In this document: one piece after another, positions 61,201-64,000 of the stretch | Layout of the letters: every line of letters begins with the position of its first letter | Position numbering within the stretch: the first letter of the stretch is position 1 | Origin: Antedon mediterranea | Lineage: Eukaryota > Echinodermata > Crinoidea > Comatulida > Antedonidae | Assembly (NCBI RefSeq): GCF_964355755.1 | Contig: NC_092673.1 | Span: 5,895,001 to 5,959,000, forward strand | Length of the DNA stretch: 64,000 nt | Direction of reading: 5' to 3' | The notes under the pieces: model-generated | Databases searched by the model: none | What the model was told of the DNA's origin: nothing | The model's input: only the letters and a program-made list of their open reading frames with translations | Translations under genes and position numbers: made by a program

Positions 61201-63563
61201 ATCTTTTGTGGAAAATTTAACCCCTCGGTAAAAATCCTGGCTATGGGCTTGCACACACAAAGCCAACAAATTTGCTTCCATAGACTGAGCCTCCAAAGAA
61301 CATTAATATATAAGGAAACATGATGAAGGAAATTTTTATTTTCAAGATTGACACTCTGAAAACATTTTAAAGACATGGTGTTACTAAAATGTTTTCATTT
61401 GATGTTACAAGATTAAATGGCATAACATATATAATCATTGACAAAGACTTACAAAATTTGCGTAATGCTGACTTTCTCTTGAAGTTGTTGTCTTCCAAAG
61501 ATTTGCACCAGACAAGAAGTACAACAGCAGCCATTGCAAAAGCTATTCCAGCCAACACTACACAACATATGAAGATGATCAAACTTGTCCTGTAATGTAA
61601 TATATTTTGACAAAGTTAATTTAGTGACCACATGGGATCGTTCAGAGAAGAAAAGAATGAATGAAATTCAGGTCCACTATATTTCACATAGCACTAGCTT
61701 TAAATGCATTAAGATGAGTAAAGCTCTGTATACACAAAACAAAATTCATATCATTTACCTCATTAAAATGTATGGGTGGTTACTATTTTTTAAATTAAAC
61801 TTGTAATACTGTCTGGAAAATATTATGATTTTGTTGTGCAATTTCTGAGCATCTTGTTTCACCTTAGTCAGCAGCTATGACATGTGTGATATTAATAGTA
61901 TGGTCAGTTTAAATGCTAACTTACTTATTGGCAAAGTTAAGTGGGGATGACTCATTTGTATTTTCTGTTGGTTCTGTTGTAACTGAAGTAATACCTGTAG
62001 CAGGTGTACGGCCAAAATCTGGATCATCTGGCGGTTCACTTGTAACTGCTATTTCACCTGGAAAGAGACAAACTTAACATCAGTTTATGCAGTACATAAT
62101 TAATGCACAAAACAAAATCTATGCCAACAGGGTCATATTTGAGTTTACCATGGCTTTGTTGTCTTACCACCATAATTTAAAGGTCTTTCAATTTTTTTAA
62201 GATCAATCTTTCTTTTTTAAATTCCCTGTTTATGAAACCATGCTTTAAAGATCTACTAGGCATATTTGTTATCCTTTCCTAAATTCAGAAAACTATGCAT
62301 TGTGTCTTATAATGATTTGCATATCCACCTGGCCCAGATTTTATGTAAATTGTTTTCTCATAAAATGTCATCAATTATTACATATAAATACCTGTTGTAA
62401 AGTCATTGACAACAGCCTCGTCAGCTAGGCCTGCCGATGTTCTTGCCTTAATTGATACCCTATATGTGCTGTTAGGCAGCAAACCATTCAAAGTATACAC
62501 AAGGCTACTGGTAACAACAACACCAGATGTAGCATTTGCCCATATAATCTGCTGATTCATAGATCCTGCAAATAAATAAAGCAATGAACAAATTTCCACA
62601 TAGATTTATAAAACTTTGGTGAATTCAAACACAATACATAAGTTAATGTGACATTTTAATGCATAGCTGCAGTGAGTCTGTGGTGTGTTACCGTTTCAGT
62701 GTTACCATTGTATTGTGTTACCGTTGTAGAGTGTTTTGTAGAGTGTTACCGTTGTAGTGTGGTACCATTGTAGTGTAGTACTGTTGTAGTGTGGTACTAT
62801 TGTAGTGTTACCATTGTAGAGTGTTTTGTAGAGTGTTATCGTTGTAGTGTGGTACCATTGTAGTGTGGTACTGTTATAGTGTGGTACTATTGTAGTGTTA
62901 CCATTGTAGTGTGGTACTGTTGTAGTGTGGTACTGTTGTAGTGTGGTACCGTTGTAGTGTGTTACCATTGTAGTGTGGTACCATTGTAGTGTGGTACCAT
63001 TTCAGTGTGTTATCATTGTGGTGTGTTACCGTTGTAGAGTGTTTTGTAGAGTGTTACCGTTGTAGTGTGGTACTGTTGTAGTGTTACCATTGTAGTGTGG
63101 TACCGTTGTAGTGTGGTACTGTTGTAGTGTGATACCATTGTAGTGTGGTACTGTTGTAGTGTTACCATTGTAGTGTGGTATCATTGTAGTGTGGTACCGT
63201 TGTAGTGTGGTACCGTTGTAGTGTGGTACTGTTGTAGTGTGGTACCATTGTAGTGTGGTACCATTGTAGTTTGGTACCATTGTAGTGTGGTGCCGTTTCA
63301 GTGTGGTTCCATTGTAGTGTGGTACCATTGTATTGTGGTACCATTGTAGTGTGGTACCATTGTAGTGTGGTACCGTTTCAGTGTGCTACCCTTCTAGTGT
63401 GAGATACACGCCTTACCTTGTGCATTTGCTGTTGTCAGTTTTATAAGATTATATTCTAGTGTATAGTCCAAAATCACTCCATTATTCTGCTCTGGTGACC
63501 ACCATCTAATGACAAGAGACGTTGAGCCTGGTGTAGCTGCTACATTTCTAACAGGTCCAGGAA
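58230..63563 (-). CDS. Single-pass receptor with fibronectin type III domain (C-terminal eight exons)
   Basis: Minus-strand exons 63563-63417, 62565-62392, 62057-61925, 61589-61453, 61014-60918, 60559-60354, 59245-59181 and 58361-58230 all have GT/AG sites and consistent phases, giving 363 residues and a TGA (58232-58230). The first two exons make one FN3 domain (VPGPVRNVAATPG ... LVIRWWSPEQNN; then TYRVSIKARTSAG). A Thr/Pro/Ser-rich stalk follows. One transmembrane helix is in the fourth exon (LIIFICCVVLAGIAFAMAAV), with basic residues on the cytoplasmic side. The tail is rich in Ser, Gln, Asn and Pro, with DDLDLLFTE and LAAIASLLNHEEEQQTP as possible short interaction motifs. It resembles the plan of FN3-bearing guidance or adhesion receptors, but the tail matches none I recognise. 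The N-terminal part lies beyond 64 kb. Confidence 0.85.
59666..60317. mobile_element. Candidate repeat with TACCTCCGCC ends, in an intron
   Basis: TACCTCCGCC at 59666-59675 and its exact inverse GGCGGAGGTA at 60308-60317 bound 652 bp inside an intron of the receptor gene. A CAAA/CAGA microsatellite (60240-60282) sits near the right end. No target duplication is clear, so the boundaries are tentative. Confidence 0.4.
60752..60846. repeat. Two related palindromes in an intron
   Basis: CATAGAGATAATATCTCTATG (60760-60780) is a near-perfect palindrome. Its reverse complement lies at 60818-60838 inside a larger palindrome with GGTTAACC arms (60811-60846). The two can pair with themselves or with each other. 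Confidence 0.7.
62672..63400. repeat. 16-bp minisatellite in an intron
   Basis: About 45 units of GTAGTGTGGTACCATT and variants (ACCGTT, ACTGTT), with some shortened 14-bp units and GTAGAGTGTTTT interruptions. Open minus-strand frames here are artefacts of the repeat. It lies between the two exons that share one FN3 domain. Confidence 0.9.
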
Positions 63564-63685
63564 CTGAAATTAATATAAATGTATTAATCAGTACCTGCAT
63601 TTCTAAACTGAATTAGTACAATTATTATTAAAGTGGTAAACTTGTAACAGGTCCACAAACTAAAATTTAAATTGTAATAAACATA

Positions 63686-63966
63686 TTAAAGATGTATTAT
63701 TTTCCATTTTAATATCACCTAATGGTTATCCATTTTGACCAAAAATTGGATCGAAAAAAATGCATTTGCCTAAAGCAAAAATAGTCAAATTGCCTGCCAG
63801 CAAATGTGTTTTTAGTTGAATTTAAACATTTATTTTGTCATTTTATAAGTGAAAACATAAATTTGTTTTTTTTCTACAAAAGTGATTAACTTTTTTAAAA
63901 CTACAAAATAATCTATTCAAAGTCTGATTTTATTAATCTTTATTTTGTGGGACAATACATCTTTAA
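63686..63966. mobile_element. TTAA-flanked MITE, 281 bp (copy 2, inverted relative to copy 1)
   Basis: The left end TTAA-AGATGTATTATTTTCC and right end GGGACAATACATCT-TTAA are inverse. Its right half is the reverse complement of the left half of the 57.8 kb copy (AATCTGATTTTATTAATCTT...). It sits in the intron upstream of the FN3 exon. Confidence 0.6.
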
Positions 63967-64000
63967 TAAATAGTAATATTTCCAGGAACTGAAACATTGT

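Noticed and set aside
62702-63344. Minus-strand ORFs reading repeated VPHYNGTTLQ
   Set aside because: They are translations of the 16-bp minisatellite within an intron and disagree with the exon phases of the receptor gene.
63980-64000. A further FN3 exon start at the right edge (reverse strand TTTCAG-TTCCTGG)
   Set aside because: The acceptor-like sequence resembles the real one at 63563, but the following frame stops within a few codons and shows no FN3 sequence.

Overview
The window is nuclear DNA from an animal. It has spliced genes with GT-AG introns and consistent intron phases, AT-rich intergenic sequence, and many eukaryotic transposons (LINEs, a Ty3/gypsy-type LTR element, a Penelope-like element, a Helitron-like remnant, TTAA-flanked MITEs). 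The expanded death-effector-domain (DED) and TRIM-NHL genes, together with CR1/L2-type LINEs carrying a 2A-like peptide, suggest a marine deuterostome invertebrate, most likely an echinoderm. That placement is inference; no species marker is present.

Layout. Bases 1-471 are the last NHL repeats of a TRIM-NHL gene cut by the left edge. From about 0.5 to 22.7 kb there is no convincing host gene, only mobile DNA: a 1.03 kb DNA transposon (859-1891), three LINE fragments, a candidate DNA element (9761-10952), a complete LTR retrotransposon (11680-19515) with two 1342-bp LTRs in which I see no differences, and a decayed Helitron-like protein-coding region with two cysteine-protease domains (20.2-22.7 kb).

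From 22.8 to 55.2 kb lies a plus-strand cluster of related genes. First is a three-exon gene for a tandem-DED protein with two TRADD-N-like domains (22787-26050). Then come three-exon genes that join a tandem DED (exon 1) through a 22-23 residue linker (exon 2) to one long TRIM exon (RING and/or B-boxes, coiled coil, filamin-type Ig domain, NHL repeats). The copies are at 28202-31269, 38356-41870 (a broken pseudogene), 45204-47989 and 51329-55202. Each copy kept a different part of the RING/B-box region. The DED gene and the first TRIM gene are linked by phase-compatible linker exons, and the TRIM copy has lost its start codon, so a fused transcript is possible.

From 58.2 to 63.6 kb the minus strand holds the 3' half of an unrelated gene: eight exons in perfect phase encoding a membrane-proximal fibronectin type III domain, one transmembrane helix and a cytoplasmic tail that I do not recognise.

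How the genes could work together (inference): the DED-TRIM-NHL proteins look like sensors or adaptors that couple an NHL/filamin recognition half to caspase-8/FADD-like DED signalling, and the neighbouring DED/TRADD-N-like protein would be a plausible partner. Divergence between copies, pseudogenisation, apparent gene conversion and shared flanking sequence indicate a fast-evolving, possibly immune, gene cluster.
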